From Nipponacmea schrenckii (taxonomy: Eukaryota; Mollusca; Gastropoda; Lottiidae): a DNA stretch of 64,000 nucleotides. Location: the NCBI GenBank assembly GCA_030562195.1, contig JAUJPP010000007.1:32547769-32611768 (forward strand), given 5' to 3'. The translations under genes and the position numbers were made by a program. The notes under the pieces are model-generated. The model worked only from the letters and a program-made list of their open reading frames with translations. It made no database searches and was not told the DNA's origin. This document shows, in pieces, positions 44,432 through 56,400 of this stretch (the stretch's first letter is position 1; every line of letters begins with the position of its first letter).

Positions 44432-44476
44432 AATGAATGATGAGAGTCGTGTTTGGATTATGTAAATGAAGACCAA
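44432..44476 (+). promoter_or_regulatory. 5' leader with two short upstream ORFs and an in-frame stop
   Basis: After a good acceptor (atatttttcag, ending 44431) come ATG at 44433 (MNDESRVWIM, stop at 44463-44465) and ATG at 44437 and 44440 (MMRVVFGLCK, stop). A TGA at 44441-44443 lies in frame with the main ORF, which forces the coding start to ATG 44477. Overlapping upstream ORFs of this type usually lower translation of the main frame. Confidence 0.55.
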
Positions 44477-47400
44477 ATGCTAAGATATAGGTTTGTGCCA
44501 AAACAGTCATCGGAAAAGAAAAATGACTCCAAACCGGTGGTGGGAAATGGGTTAACTCCGGATGAGGGTAGCGTGGGAAATGACACGTCTTGGACATCTG
44601 AAAATCAACCAATTGTTACAAAACCAATTGAAAATGCTTTGGTTATAGAAAATGTGACGCCCCTTACTCCGAACAGTTCTTTCTGTGCACAGCAATCCTT
44701 TTATAAAGAGACGGAATTCAATTCCCCAAAAGATGTGACTTTGTCTTCAGAAAGCATTTTCGGACCTATCGGATATACGTCAAATCTAAATGAATTTAAA
44801 CCAGTTTCAGGAAATCGTCACTTTTCACCAACCGTGATCAAATCTCAAAATGATATTACAAATTGTAGTAATGAAAAAAAGGTTGGAAATGGGACAGCAA
44901 CAGCTGTACCTAGAATTGGAGTTGGAAAAGTCATTCAGAAATTCGGAAATGGTTTGAGAAAACTCGGATATGGGCGTGTGTCTAGTCCGGTCGTGGTGCC
45001 ACCTCCTGTTGTGGCACCAGTTGTTGAAAAACCATTGCCACGCATTGTGGTTTCACCAACGGTGGTAGGGACTTTGCCAAAGAGAACTGGGAGTACTGAT
45101 GAAGAGGATTCGGCTGACAAGGGTACGTATTCTTTGTTTATACTTCCTTCCACTTTATTACAAATGTGTGCTTTTTAACAACCTGAATTTCACCCAAACG
45201 AATTTAAAAACAGTCATTAAATAGGTCCTTCCAAGAATAATTCGAAACTTTATTAAACGTTTGATTATTTCCTTGAGAAATAAGTGATAACAGAAAGATT
45301 ATTCAAAGATTTTGACAGATTCTCTTCGATTATCTCAATTTTTATCGATATTTTAGGCTAAGATGCTGATATAGAACTAGTCTTTTGTTTTTGGTCACAA
45401 AGCGTAGCCTAATAAAAAGAAAAACGCCGCGAGAAAAGTAATATTAAAAGGGTGTTAATGAATTAATCCTAAATCTGATGGACTTCTGATTTGATTTGGT
45501 TTTTATCTCTATTCAAAGTTAATTATGGGCGTTTAAACCCAGTTGACATAACCAATTACCATTCAAACATCGTCCCGCTCATCTAAAAGATGTTGATGGT
45601 ATCTTTTGTTCAGGTAAAAAGGTTTGAAGACTATTGTTTTGTCCTCGAATTGATATTATGATGAAACAATGAGTTACTTTTCGAAAACCATGATTGTGAT
45701 TTGTTAGTTTTGATAAGTGAGGGATTTTCTCCTTTTGACCTTCTGTTCTAATTTGTCGCCATTTTGTGTTGGGTTTCACTGTAGGATATACGTACTATCT
45801 TGTCTGTAGATCATTTTGGAATTAATTGTGTTAAAGGAAGGCTGATGAAACAAGCTAAAATTCGAAAATTGGGTAGGAGTTTTTCTTTCTGTTATTATTC
45901 CAGCCTTATCTACATATGTTCTTATATTTGGCAAAAAACGTTTCAATAATTCCTTATTCTCGTTGTTTATGAAAAACAACAATGACTTTTAATCATGAAG
46001 CCTAGGCCAAAGTTGTAGGCCCTACATACAAATGCTATATAATGGAAATAAAATAATAAGTAGAAACACAACAAGAATTTTATTTTTGCAATTTAGCATG
46101 GAAAGGGCCAAATTTAAGTCTTATTATAGAATCTGTGTGTTATATTTGACCTGTTGAGGGAAGCTGAATGTCTTTATTCATTCGGAAAGTAGCCTAATGG
46201 GCATATTTTATCATTTATTTACATCTGAGCATTTGACCAACTTTATGTCGTGGTAGAAACTATATTTTGATCAATGTAATAACCCTAATAACCAATGAGC
46301 TATAATCCTATGGTATAAGGGTTTTCATTGTACATCATATCACAATATTTACATTTCAACAATGTTGTAGATTTGACCTACATTCATTCATCTCAAATCT
46401 TCATCCGAAATTCGTGCCACATGACGTCATCACTGATTGACCAATCATGACACAAGATAACTCATATCCGGCCAAACGGTCGTCCATATTGAACCGCTCA
46501 AAACAAACTTTTGTGATGTGGAATTTGTAATATTTCGATTTTAATTTGCATCCAGCTATAATTTTACGTGTAATTCCTGCTAGAAATGATATGTGTAATT
46601 AACTGGTAGGTAAAAATGTATGTTTTCAACAATAGAAAGGTCTGATGTCCACAAGAAAGTCACATTTTTATCAATTAGCAGCAGGTGCCCGTTTGTCTGT
46701 CAGAACGTATATGTGACACATTTACAATAAAACTTCTAGCAAAGTCAACCCTATTCTCCGATCACAAAAAATAAAAATAAATTTTACAATTACATGCCTT
46801 TTGTCTTCAAGGATGTTTCGATTTTATTTAAAAGTAAAGGATATAAGGTTTAACTCAATATTCTATCTGATATTCCCAACAATTTTGGAATGGTTATTTC
46901 AATTTATGGGAAAATGAATTACACATTATCGAAGTACAGTATGTAAAATTGTGGTCAGTAGTATTCAGTACTTATGTTGGGTTAAAGCTTGTGGAAATTA
47001 TTGCCTTTGATGAAGCATTTCAGATTTTCTAAGCCAAAATATTCTTTTGTAAAGCCTGAGCATTTACTCGGTCCACATTTTTGCTTTCAAATGCAGACAT
47101 TTTTGCACAAACTTGAATGTGAAGGCACAGTGTTCTGATATTACAGTAGGATTTGTCAAACATACAGATATTTTGAAATTATCTTAAACATCAGGGTCAG
47201 ATTAAAACGAAAAACATGACTAAGCAATAAAACTATTTATAAAATGCCATCAAATGATGAATTTTGAATCTTTACAATATCTTCCATAACTTCAATCTGG
47301 TCTAAATAACAAAGATTTAAATCTTTGAAGGTGATTTATAAGTAAATGAAAATCGTACTGAACTATGTATTGTTCTTAAATAGAAATAACTCACAAAAAC

Positions 47401-50400
47401 ATAGTTTACCAGGTACCACTATATAAATTTTCTAGCAAATTAATAAAAATGCTTTCATATTTCCATTGATCCTTCACATCACATTTTAAGGCTGGGAAAT
47501 GGCATTAGATGTAAAATAAGAAATTAATATCCTTTTGATAATATTCAACTTGTTAATTTGAGGAAGATATTTAAAATGTCTGCACACAAATTATCTGCAC
47601 TACATTCATGTGTGTTATTTCCATGAAAGAACAATATGTAGTTTTGTATGATTTCCCTTTGACCCCAATTAGACTACTTAGACCCTCTTCCAGGCTACAA
47701 ACTAAAAGGGTCTCATTTTGTCATTAATTCACTTTTCCCCTTGTGTAAATTTCGCAAGCATTATGAATGCATTCATTTTACATTACCTTATGATTTCAAT
47801 CTCATTTTTCTGATATGACATTCCCAATTTAACTTGACCTCTTTTCAATTGAAAATTAATGAACTTGAGGAAATTAGTTTTATTCAACACATATTGTCAG
47901 TTCCTTTATTTTTATGACTCTTATTGTAAGAGATTTTTTTAATTTTTTTATTTGAGACACTGAAATGTTTTATCATAGTATGCCTTGTTTCAGACTGACA
48001 CTAAAATAAATTGAATACATAATCTTTAAAATGCAGAGAAATAGTTTTCTTAGCCTTCACTATTTGTTTTTTCCAATCAAATTTCTAAACAATTTTGTCT
48101 GTTACAGACATAGAGACTGTATTGAGTCTGATGTAGGTCATGTCATTTGAATGACATTTCAATTATTGTTAGATTATAATATAAGGGTTAAATAGGATAG
48201 AATTAACTATGTCACTGCTATTAGAGACAGTCTAGCTTTTAAAACAAACATAAGTCATTTGCGTTTACTATATTAGACTAGTTTTAAAATCTGATTTCAC
48301 ATTTTATTTTGAATCTTTTATTAAAGAGTCACAGCTATAGGTAAATTGACATTTTTAACTTGTGTTGAACCTCAGATGCACAGCCCCTTGTAAGGGTTGA
48401 GGGGGCAAAACACCCCACCCCCAAAGCCACAGGGTTTCTGCTCAATTTTACCCCTTGGAGAGCATCAGTTTCGCTAATTATTAATTAATACAAAATTGAC
48501 TGCTAATATACAATTGCACAGTAAGCAGAGACCAGCCATCGCTCCACCTGTATATATCCCATTTTTTTTCCTGTTGCCATATTGATGTTATGTTAATGTA
48601 CATGTATGCCTGTTTCTTGTGGGATGGAAGCTAGTCTAAATGTGATATAAGACAAAATGAAAGGAAATTTATCCTTTGGGTAATCTTGTCTTAATCATGC
48701 ATATTTCTCATCATATAAATAATATTACACAACTTTTTGTGCTGTGTGAAATGTGATTTTCATGGCAGTGTCTGTCGGTCAAGCTAAGTGCCATACTGCA
48801 CAGGAAGTGGAGGAGCCATCAATAGAGTCGTATCACTCACTCACATAGTATATATAAAAAACTGTGGAAAAAAGGGGATTTCGCTCAATCCTTTAAATTA
48901 AGGACCTAAAATTTGGTTGGAAATGAGAGGTGAACCATTTAGTGATGTGCGTGTGAAGTTTCAACCGAAAAAAATAAGTGGAAGTGTCATTTTGGGGATG
49001 TTTTGGTGAGGCTGGGTGCCGTGTTTTGATTTGGTTGTTTCATTCCTTGTCTTTATATTATGTGAGTGAGTGATACACTCTATTGATGGTTCCTCCAATT
49101 CCTGTGCATACTGTGACTACAACCCTGAAAGCAAGACCTGCTTAGCCTTCTAGAACATCTTAGAACATCTGTTGCTGACTGACTGGACCTATAAATTCAA
49201 CATTGCTGAACATTTTTTTTCATAGAGAGATTCAAAATCTCAAACTTGGTTGATAACAGTATATATTGATCAGAATGTGATATGTTCTATATCCATTTAA
49301 ATATGTACTGGTAATTATTACAAAACCATTTGTAAGTTTAATGGATGATTCCTTAGTTTAATGGATTCTTGAGGGATTCTTTAATATAGTTTTAACACCA
49401 TTTTGGGCCAGTTTTAAAATTTTGGTCATTGTTTTTCATTCTATCACATGCGAAATGGGTATATCTGAAAGTTCAAATTGTGACATCAAAATGGAAGTGT
49501 GTTAACAGCTTGCTACTGTACTTTGATATTCTGATTAGTGTGTTGATTAATTAACATAAAGTTGACAAGTAAGGTGTTATAATTAGTGATATCTGACAAT
49601 AAATATTTTACTACCTGTTTACCACCTAAATACACATAAACATAACATAAATATTAAATCTGATGTGTTGTTTTTTATTTCCTGGTCATCTCAGGTAACT
49701 AGCACATCTTTCACTTCCATATTATTATTAGTAAATGGATTTTAGTTTGAATTCTGTTTGAAATGACTCTATTTGTTCAGTTGAAGTGTACTGGTACCAT
49801 GATTAAAGCCTAATAGGATTTGAGCATAGAACTTAATTGTGAAAAAAGAATAAACTGAATAGGATTAATAAGCTGATGTAAGCTGGTTTTATCATTGGAT
49901 AATCTGACTTAAATCAAGCAAAGCCATGATTTTTTGTATAATTCCATGATACAGTGCTGAAAAGCAATACCATATGATGCCACATTCTTTATGGTTCCTT
50001 CTTAATTTTGTTGTGTGTGTCAATATCCATATTAAGATGTGCACTATTGATTAATTTATTGATCCTGTTTATATATGGATTATTCTTACTGAATATTTTT
50101 CTAAAACAGTTCACATTTAGCTTAATTTCTAGCTGCTGGTGGGCCCATCGCTTGCTAGACTTGCCATAAGCCTATGTTAATAGATGGAGGCTCTAAAAAC
50201 ATTTTTGCCTTAGCTAAAATAAATGTGTAATATTGTTAATACTAACAAAAATATAAACCGAGGTCACAAGTGATAGTTTAAAAAATAGATAAAAAGTCAC
50301 TAGATAAACTAAGATTTAAATTTGGAACACTTTCAAAAGAACAAGTTGTTTTCTCTGTTTACTTTTTAGTGGTGAGCTGAATATCCGTTTACTTTATTTT

Positions 50401-53400
50401 ATTTTAGAGTTGACTTTATAGGTTCGGTAGAAATGAATGTAGTTTTGTGTCAACTACTACTGTGTTGTTTCACATTCATTTCATATCTAGAGTTATTGAA
50501 TGTGGATATTGTAATGTACATGTAGTGGTTAAAAAAGACACAGTGGTGTTAATATCTGCTTATCCAGTTTTTTCTAAATTACAATCAGTTTAGTCTTCAT
50601 TCCGAGGGTCATTAACATTCTTATGTGCAGTCATTTACAAATATGTTGAAATAGGTGAAAACTGCAATTGAGTTGATGAATAATGCATTGATGGTGACAA
50701 CATTCTTAGTGCATTGATGTTGAATTGTAGGAGCACAAGTTTTATATCTGAAATGTTTTAAAGATAACTGGAATTCAGTTCTATCTCTGCTGAAAGTGCA
50801 TGTTAAAAGGTCAAAAATTACATTATATATTTAGAAATATAACTAAATTACTCTACAATTGATGTATTGAGCAATATTTGAGCTTTTTTTTATTGTATTT
50901 ATTTAAATATATATGATGAACTGTTTTTCTATTGTCAAATTAAATCAATTGAGTAGCCTTTGTATGTTCAAGTCTAATCCAAGTATGTTTTATATTTTCA
51001 GAGAGCAGTATGCATTCCACACAACCTACCAGACGTAGAAAGAAGAGACCTATGCATGGGGTCAAAACAGTTCAGGTTTCTCGTGGTAAATCAGGTTATG
51101 GTTTCACTATATCAGGACAGCATCCGTGTGTTTTGAGCTGTATTGTGAGTGGTAGTCCAGCTGAAGTCATGGGATTAAAACCTGGTGATTATGTCATGTC
51201 TGTAAATGGTGAAAATGTGTCCAGGTCAAGTCATGATTCTGTAGTAAGAATGGTTGGATTATCTACAGGAACTTTGGAACTTCAAGTTGCAGAAAACTTA
51301 AATGATTCTGATTCTTCTGAAGAAGAGTATCATCCAAGAGTAAAATCAAGATTTCCAAATCGTGTTCGTCCAAGACAGCCACAGCAGAAATTGCCTCCCA
51401 AGGCACCAGAGAATCATCGTTCACAAACTAAACTTGAAACCAAGGGAACAAACTGTAGACTTAATGTGCGCTCTCAAGAAGATCTAAGCCAAAAGGAGAA
51501 CACTCATAATTCCAGCAACCGCTCAAATCAAGGTGCTCGGCTCAAAACATCACAATCTAGCCAGTCATTGAAAAGTGGAATTTCAGGATCAAATTTGCAG
51601 AATTCTTTATCAAATTCTCAGTCCCACATGTCTCACAATTCTTTGTCATATGTTTCCTACCATTCATTAAACTCTCAACACTCATATTCCAGTCAGAACT
51701 CTCAGTCAAACTTGGCACTCCATTCTCAAACTAACCTAATTCAGAGCTGTCGTTCCACTTCTCATCACTCCAATCCTAATCTGTACAATAAAATCTGTGA
51801 TCGTAATGTTGGACGTGGTTCCGTGCATCATCGTGAGCGTCTATATGAGGACATGACATCTGGCCACCTTCCAATGAACATTCCAGCTGGCCACTTACCC
51901 TCTGATAGTCTGAACAGTGACAACAGTGAACATTCTGCAAATTTTCCAGAACATAATGATGTTAAGGCTGTTGTAGGTTATATTGGTTCAATAGAAATGC
52001 CAAGTGATGCTACCAGACCTCACCAACGCCTTCAGTCCCTACGTAATGCGGTGAGACGTCTGCGAAAAGAAAAGAGGATTCACACATTTGTGCTTATGGA
52101 TGTTCAAAATGATGGTGTTAAATTAACAAATATGGCTGGGAAAATCATCACCCAATACCCTGCTGATAGACTGGCTTTTAGTGGTGTCTGTCCAGATGAC
52201 AAAAGATTTTTTGGAATCGTAACTTTACATGATCAATGTGATGATATCAGTGAATATAGTAGCAAAAATGATAATATTGGAACCACAAGTTCTTGCCATA
52301 TTTTTATGGTGGATCCAGAATTGCGCTCTCACAATGCTCATTCTACTAAAGCTCAATCGTTTGGATTTCAGTGCACAATAGATCCTGACAATCTGAGCTG
52401 CCAAGAATTCCCACGTTCATGTACACATATAATTTTAGCAGTGACTAATTTGTATAAGGGAAGGCAGGGTGAAAATTATGAAAATGACATTGTTCAATCT
52501 CAGGCATTTGCCAATCCAACTCGTCATCCTCAGCGTAGCTCCAGTAATTCCTCAAACAGTGATAGTGGTTTAGGATTTGGCAAGGAAGATAATTCTAATG
52601 ACCGGGTGTTTGTTGTCGATATGCCAGCAGGAGAGTCTGCATCAGCTCGTCTCAATGCCATTGGTGGTAGCAGGGGAGGTCACTCAGTACAACATCTATC
52701 TCCTGAAGTGCATACAATACCAACATCTCGAAGTCATTTCAAAAGACCAGTTTCGGCATTTGAATTGAGAAAATCGATGAATAATTCAACCAGCAGTGAA
52801 TCAGAATATTGGTTAGGTGGTAGTAACAACAATAAACTCAATCCTAGAGCTATGCCAGGTTTCACATCGCTCTAGTAGAAATGATGTTATGGAACCACAT
52901 CATGCGAGTTCTGAAAATTTGCGTCAGAGTATGAGAAATCTTTTACAACAACGTAAAGCTCCCAGTGACAATAGTAGTGATGAATCTTGTAAAAACGAAT
53001 TTGTTAAGGGAAAGTTTATCAGTCCTAGACCTCTCTCTGCTCCTTTTGCTCAGTTGAACTCTATCAGTGACAAAGTTGAAACTGTTGATTTAAATATGGC
53101 TAGGTTGAGTCCCAGATCATATTGTCGTAATAAAGCCATGTTACGTTCACCATCAGCACCACCTATACCATATTTCCATCCAGATGATTTTGATTCCGAT
53201 TCAGATAGTGAAGATGATCCTATGGTGAGAAATATTATTCGAAGATTTAATCAAGATCGAGATAGAACTATGATCAGTGAACAAGATCAACGAAGATTTT
53301 CTGAAAGTTTTGCCATGGCTTCAAAGGTGAGTAATTTTATCATAAAACACTTCAAGAGATCTGCAATAATCATAAAAGATAAATGTGCAGGTATCTTCCA

Positions 53401-56400
53401 AATAGAGGGTGAAAGGATTAATGTGGATTTATATATTAAAATTTGATTTTGTTTTCAATCCTGTTTTCAATCAATTCCATGTCCTGGTGTTATATACTAA
53501 TACTTCCAAGGCTTCGTTTGGGCTTCTTTTATGTTACAAGAACTTTTCAAGTTTACTGAAAATGATAATTTAAATATCTGAATGATTTTCAAGATAACAG
53601 TTCTGAATGTATCTGATTATTAAAAGTTACCAGTTGGTAGATCAAAATTGAATATGAACACAATGAGTATTTTCAACCTTATCTAAATTTCTTTATATTT
53701 CCAAAATTCTGGAAAAATTGACAATCTTAATCTTGACAAAAAATCAGTCTTGAAAAAGTTAAGTCTTTGTCTAGTACAATATTTACTCCTTAAACTAATT
53801 TGGATTATCTCCCTTTTATCCATAAGAAGGATGTATCATTAACTGATCCAGTCAGTTCTTGCTCCTTATTTAAAGCATTTATTGTAATAATTTTATATCA
53901 GTTCTTGCTCCTTATTTAAAGCATTTATTGTAATAATTTTTATAAACTAGTCTTTCAATTTTCCTGATCTTGAGTTCTATTTTCAATCTTGAATCTTCTG
54001 AAGCAAATTTTGAAGCTTGCTGTTGGTCCAATATATTTAACGAATATTAGGTTACTAAGGTTAGGACTACTTTTTAGGTTGATGGTTCTTGCAAGGTTTG
54101 TCAGTTCTCATTATTTTGACACAGAGCTACAAGAGTAGGGTGTTCAAGTAAAATTGATTTAGATGCAAATACAAAATGCTGTGAACTTGGAAGAGTTAGT
54201 AGAAGATGGTTTGTAAATACATGCAGAACGTTCAAAAGGATGGGAACTTTATACTCTATTGTTTGTAGCTTGCAGAAAGGTTACCTTAAACTATACAAAA
54301 AATCAAAAAAAAATGTGAAGATATTGTGCTTATGCTTTTAATATAATAGAACTCTAAATTAAGTGAAATGTCACACAAGCACAGATATTTAATATTCGAG
54401 CTATCTTTTTCACATAGTTGCCTTATACATGTATATAGACATAAATAGAAAAATCATGTGAAATACTATATTCAATTACTTTTCTTAAAATAATTTTCCC
54501 ATCACATTAGATTCAGCAATAGACTGACTCACAGTTGAGTGAGTAATAATATTATGGCAATCTAGTTGTTATTAAAATCAGATTTCAGATACAAAGATGT
54601 ATTGAACCCTTACAAACACTTTTTCACAATCTCTCTTCTGATAACTGTATAGATTTAAACCTTTTTTTTAAAGAGACAAATAACAAATTGGGGGTATCTT
54701 ATAAGCTAGCTAACTTTAGCTTCGTAAAACTTTTCTTCGCGCTACACATTCCTGTTAAACGTCTCCAGCAATCCTCTGTTCTATACATATTCTATGCGCA
54801 TGTATGATGATGATATATTTTCCTATAACTTCCGAGGTTATGGGTAAGCTGACTAAACTTAATGTCCTTCTGAACACTCACCGAAAAAATTATTAACCAG
54901 GCTTATAGAATGATTAATATTTGAGCTGCTTAACATTAGTCATCTTAACGCACTTTAACATATAGTCAGTCACAAGAAATTACGTATCCAATGTATTGAA
55001 AATGAAGGTGAAAGAAACTTGCCATACTAAAACTTTCTTAATTTTAAGGATAAATCGGATAGTCATTTAAAGGATTTCATGTTTATGGTTTTTGGATCTG
55101 AAATTTATCCAGATAGATATTGAAAATAAATTATTCTTTTTTACAAGTGTAAGAGTGTCTCTTTAAATTTAGATACTTGAAATGTAAAGGAGTGATTGTA
55201 TAGAATTTATATTACCTTCAAATCAAGTATATCCGGTTTATCTGTCAGTTGAAATTTGAATTGCAATGATTTGTAAAAATGGGCTAGTTTTTAAAAAATT
55301 GGTGGTAGTTCTCATTTGTTTGGTTAACATAATAACAGTGTGGGTGCACTTGATAAAGTTTAAATTAACAATGTTATGTTGAAATTGTGCTTCAAATGTA
55401 ACCTTTTAACATTTGAATATGGTTAAAATGAAATCAATGGAGTCTGTATCTAATGGGCTAATGAAGATAGTTGAAAGTGGTTAAAGCGTTTAGAAAAGGA
55501 TGTATTTGACATATAACTAGACTATGAATGGAATAGTAATGCTTGTTCACAAATCTTCAAAGGTATCAGTATGATATTTAAGTATAGAGGTTTTTTTATA
55601 GAATGAATAGATTTACCTGTAACGCTTTATAGAATTAGATTCTGAAGACCTGTTCTTCTACAATATCATGGTCTGTGTGAACAGCAGTTAATAACTTACT
55701 TGATTTCAGGAAGAGTTGGATTCTGAACAGTTTCACCTATAGCTTAAATTAAGTTCTATCAGGCGAAATAACGATAGTGTTGTGATACAATTTCTTTAAG
55801 GCAAAGTTATATGTTCAATATATTTGTTGACCTCGCCCTACAGAAGGTGATCTATTATGATACTTGTTCATTTGACAAACATTTTTGTCTGCAATGTGAT
55901 GTTTTGATGGTATATCTCAATATTCTTCAAGTTTGACCCAGTCACAGTCTAAATAAACAATCACCCTTATTATGTGTTTATTGTAACTTGTAAAGTATTT
56001 CATAATGATTGATGAAGATTAAATGGAGAACTCTCATAAAAGAAAATAGAAAAGTTAAAGACTTTTTGAACAGTGTTTATCAAATATTAGTTTGTGATGA
56101 AATGTCTGTGTTAATATGTTTCAATGTTGAACTTGCTGGCATTAGATTGGAATATTTTATTCAAGGTATTCAGTATTTTGATAACTGTCAGTTTATTTTA
56201 ACTCTCCATCTTCTATTCTAGTTTATACTTAGGTAATATTAGCCTGGTTAAGGCTTTGATCAAATATAAGGTAAATTTGCCTGGTACATGAACTGTAAAG
56301 CAGTTTTAAGATATGTGATGAAATATATGTTTGAGTTAGAAATGCATGTATATTGCATAAATCCTTCTATAAATAACTGTACCTCATAAAAAGGAATTAC

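Larger units (their letters stand above)
45123..51001 (+). other. RGS12 intron 1 (5.9 kb)
   Basis: It has donor GTACGT and acceptor tatattttcag. Inside are a possible promoter segment near 46.4 kb and an inverted-repeat element at 48.8-49.1 kb. There is also a GC-richer patch at 48370-48470 containing 'gggggcaaaacaccccaccc', and a fragment of a dispersed repeat near 49212. No coding exon was recognised. Confidence 0.7.

Noticed and set aside
44379..44612. 77-aa minus-strand ORF over the first RGS12 exon
   Set aside because: It is antisense to a well-supported coding exon with no recognisable features.
52858..52877. Tiny GT...AG intron of 17-20 nt that would skip the TAG in RGS12
   Set aside because: It is far below any plausible intron size, and removing 17 or 20 nt leads into the wrong frame.
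54700..54880. Slightly GC-richer patch ('cttcgcgctacacattcctg') as a small RNA gene or conserved exon
   Set aside because: No ORF with splice sites and no recognisable RNA fold; left unassigned in the intron.
55711..55743. Possible alternative terminal RGS12 exon after 'ttgatttcag' (EELDSEQFHL then stop)
   Set aside because: It has only ten codons and no supporting similarity. The acceptor match could be chance in AT-rich sequence.
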